Of a stretch of DNA of 20,710 nucleotides, positions 19,298-20,710 are shown one piece after another. The position numbers and the translations under genes are program-made. The stretch covers positions 1-20,710 of the IMG/VR virus record IMGVR_UViG_3300001097_000014. The stretch is one strand, 5' to 3'. Origin of the DNA: a virus. Position 1 is the stretch's first letter. Every line of letters starts with the position of its first letter. The notes beneath the pieces are model-generated. The model made no database searches and was not told the origin of the DNA. It worked only from the letters and a program-made list of their open reading frames with translations.

Positions 19298-19726
19298 TTA
19301 ATCCCCAAGTTTAGGGGAAAGTTTTTGCTCGGGCCGCTTGGTGGTTCCACACAGCTGAGCATACGTCTCGGGGGTGTGGATGGCGCCGGCTTTGGAAACG
19401 CGGATCACGGCCTTGGCTGGGCGGCGGGCAAACAGGCCACCACTGGTCGGGTCAACCTTGATGGTCACCCCGCCAAAGCGATTGTTGCGCGCTTTCATGG
19501 ACGCAAACACCACCTTCTTTCCGTCGTGGGGCTCAAGCTGGTAGTGGTCGTAGATCGTGCCCAGCATCTCGCCTGTTCCATCGCTGACTGAGAAGGTCTG
19601 CTGGGTGTATGGCGTGCCGTCGTCGCGGTGCTTTTCCACTCGGGGACTGGTCACCGTGAGGCGACCACCAACAGCCTCGACAATGGTGCCGTCCGGCAGC
19701 TTTAGGGCGTCGATGACAGGGATCAC
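19298..19726 (-). CDS. OB-fold-like nucleic-acid-binding candidate
   Basis: 142 residues, starting M-I-P-V-I-D-A-L-K-L-P-D-G-T-I-V-E-A-V-G-G-R-L-T-V. The pattern G-R-L-T-V-T-S-P, then Q-Q-T-F-S-V-S-D-G-T-G-E-M-L-G-T-I-Y-D, D-G-K-K-V-V-F-A-S and G-G-V-T-I-K-V-D gives alternating beta strands with the D-x-T-G turn often seen in OB-fold nucleic-acid-binding proteins. It immediately precedes the SSB-like gene (6 nt gap) and overlaps the upstream small gene by 4 nt. A role in ssDNA handling is likely but not shown. Confidence 0.5.
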   Translation of the reverse strand: MIPVIDALKLPDGTIVEAVGGRLTVTSPRVEKHRDDGTPYTQQTFSVSDGTGEMLGTIYDHYQLEPHDGKKVVFASMKARNNRFGGVTIKVDPTSGGLFARRPAKAVIRVSKAGAIHTPETYAQLCGTTKRPEQKLSPKLGD

Positions 19727-19911
19727 TTGAAGAATTCTTTGGCCGCCATGTCGGCCGAGCTAACATCGATCGCAATGTGCCCGTTGTTGGTGTTGGGGTT
19801 GCTGAGCATCGCCTTCAGGACCTCCAGTTTGACGTGCTCGAACTTGCTCATCCCGGGATAATACCGCTTGCTCGTTGTGAGCGGAACCGCCGGTTCATCT
19901 TTATTTTCCAT
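19723..19911 (-). CDS. 62-aa hypothetical protein
   Basis: Starts MENKDEPAVPLTTSKRYYPG, with S-K-F-E-H-V-K-L-E-V-L-K-A-M-L-S-N-P as a central helix and a C-terminal I-A-I-D-V-S-S-A-D-M-A-A-K-E-F-F-K. Predicted helix-strand-helix, soluble, acidic and basic mixed. It is the first gene after a 38-nt gap holding a repeated GGCCGTATG element, so it may head a promoter-bearing sub-unit. It overlaps the OB-like gene by 4 nt. Unknown function. Confidence 0.55.
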   Translation of the reverse strand: MENKDEPAVPLTTSKRYYPGMSKFEHVKLEVLKAMLSNPNTNNGHIAIDVSSADMAAKEFFK

Positions 19912-19920
19912 GCCCCCAAC

Positions 19921-19942
19921 ATACGGCCCCGCATACGGCCGT
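19921..19942. repeat. Repeated/palindromic element, candidate operator
   Basis: In the 38-nt intergenic gap, ATACGGCC occurs at 19921-19928 and 19933-19940, spaced 12 nt apart. ACGGCC (19923-19928) also pairs with GGCCGT (19937-19942), and ACGGCCGT (19935-19942) is a perfect palindrome. No T-run follows, so a standard terminator is unlikely. It suits a protein-binding site or small hairpin before the 62-aa gene. Confidence 0.45.
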
Positions 19943-19949
19943 CAAGCAC

Positions 19950-20710
19950 TTATTTGTATGGGACGAACTCGCTCTTCTTGGGCGGAGGAAGTTGCGGCCC
20001 CGGAGGTGGTCCATCCGTAACGATGTTTCCAGCGCCGCCCGCACGGAAGCGATCCTGCAGCCTGAGACGCTGCTCCAGCTTGTGGTCCAGCTGAATCTGG
20101 CGGTTCGGGCGATACTTGGTTGCACGCACCTGATTGATTAGCGCGTTCGGAACGCCGGCCATGTCCATGCCGCGGCGGATTTCCGAGTCTCCCAGACCGA
20201 ATGTCTTTCCGTCGTCATAGAGCTGCACCAAGTCCGAGAAGACCTCGGCCTGCGCATCGGTCATCTTCTTGTAGGCAGCGGCCTTCTCCTCGGGGGTGAA
20301 CGATGGGTTCTTGCGGACAGTCTCGGTGTAAAGCTTGCCGGCGTTGGTGTAGCGGGAGTAGATGTCGGCCGAACGGCGCGGAAGAATCACGCGGGCATCG
20401 ATGGTGGTCGAGCGGCGACCAAGTGTGCGTAGCGCCTCCTCCTTCATCGAGTAGACCTGACCAGATGTCCCCACCGGGTTGTCGCTAAGCGCCTTGGACA
20501 TACGCTGCGCCTTGCTCCAGCCACCCGGGGCAAACTTGTTCAGGATGTATTTGCTGATGACCTTATTCTTTTCCGGGTCCTCCGGGTTGAAGATACGCTC
20601 GCCAAATTCGTTCTTGTTGCCCCGAATCTGTTCAATGGTTCCGGCCACCGGGCCTAGACTCATGACGTTTTCGTTGGAACCGCCGAGGAATGGCTCAAGC
20701 GCGACTTCCG
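19950..20710 (-). CDS. C-terminal end of a large phage protein (cut by window edge)
   Basis: An open frame runs leftward from the window edge with no stop; an internal ATG at 20663 is not a convincing start because the coding pattern continues upstream (E-V-A-L-E-P-F-L-G-G-S-N-E-N). About 250 residues are visible: F-N-P-E-D-P-E-K-N-K-V-I, F-A-P-G-G-W-S-K-A-Q-R-M, L-G-R-R-S-T-T-I-D-A-R, a helical T-P-E-E-K-A-A-A-Y-K-K-M-T-D region, and a Pro-rich end P-P-P-G-P-Q-L-P-P-P-K-K. The layout resembles the C-terminal segments of very large polyvalent or internal virion proteins of phages, but I cannot confirm the family. It is the first gene seen of the leftward unit. Confidence 0.6.
   Translation of the reverse strand, partial: EVALEPFLGGSNENVMSLGPVAGTIEQIRGNKNEFGERIFNPEDPEKNKVISKYILNKFAPGGWSKAQRMSKALSDNPVGTSGQVYSMKEEALRTLGRRSTTIDARVILPRRSADIYSRYTNAGKLYTETVRKNPSFTPEEKAAAYKKMTDAQAEVFSDLVQLYDDGKTFGLGDSEIRRGMDMAGVPNALINQVRATKYRPNRQIQLDHKLEQRLRLQDRFRAGGAGNIVTDGPPPGPQLPPPKKSEFVPYK

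Noticed and set aside
18929-19591. A 220-codon rightward frame opposite the SSB-like and OB-like genes
   Set aside because: It spans two well-supported leftward genes and their junction; no recognisable domain.
1-20710. tRNA genes or integrase-type attachment sites
   Set aside because: No cloverleaf with a conserved T-arm and no integrase gene was noticed by eye on either strand; a tRNA scan would be needed to exclude a degenerate one.

Overview
The window looks like part of the genome of a tailed double-stranded DNA phage (Caudoviricetes). It is GC-rich and almost fully coding, with compact genes that often overlap by 1, 4 or 14 nt. It carries a terminase large subunit, an exported lysozyme-like enzyme, a replication/recombination set, and many small phage-type proteins of unknown function. 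No integrase, repressor, tRNA, rRNA, CRISPR array or IS element was seen. GC content and the types of protein suggest a Gram-negative host (Pseudomonadota), but nothing here identifies the host.

Region 1 (1-7279, rightward) is a run of small accessory genes. It opens with three Ala-rich paralogues carrying a K-Y-x-A-A motif, then a one-helix membrane protein and two small proteins. The genes after that are arranged as short cassettes. Five of the cassettes (and more loosely a sixth) are preceded by the same leader architecture: a long hairpin, then a small hairpin with an AAT-containing loop, then a G-poor A/C-rich stretch (AAACAACCAAC type) running into the ATG, usually without a Shine-Dalgarno sequence. 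Stem sequences differ between copies but pairing is kept. This is the most unusual signal in the window. Recognisable products include a DUF932-type protein, a Gp88-like cysteine-containing protein and several conserved phage hypotheticals. One gene (1204-1589) is split by a single-base frameshift.

Region 2 (9746-7294, leftward) is the packaging unit: a 160-aa protein that may be the small terminase subunit, overlapping a well-preserved 657-aa TerL. It converges on region 1 at a 26-nt tandem duplication.

Region 3 (9827-11904, rightward) is a two-gene island flanked by leftward genes. It encodes a C-methyltransferase-like enzyme of nucleotide-sugar type and a GDP-mannose-dehydratase-like SDR with altered catalytic residues.

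Region 4 (20710-11894, leftward) is one continuous transcription unit in the order of transcription: the end of a large protein, a small protein, an OB-like protein, an SSB-like protein with an acidic DEEVPF tail, an HTH-like protein, a PD-(D/E)XK exonuclease, small proteins including a CxC...CxH zinc-finger candidate, two large glycosyltransferase-like proteins that share one duplicated module and are separated by an HNH endonuclease, a VRR-NUC nuclease, a Pnk-type 3' phosphatase and a secreted transglycosylase/lysozyme.

Together, the two sugar-nucleotide enzymes and the two glycosyltransferase-like proteins suggest that this phage encodes its own glycan-modifying pathway. The target (host surface polysaccharide, virion protein or phage DNA) cannot be read from the sequence.
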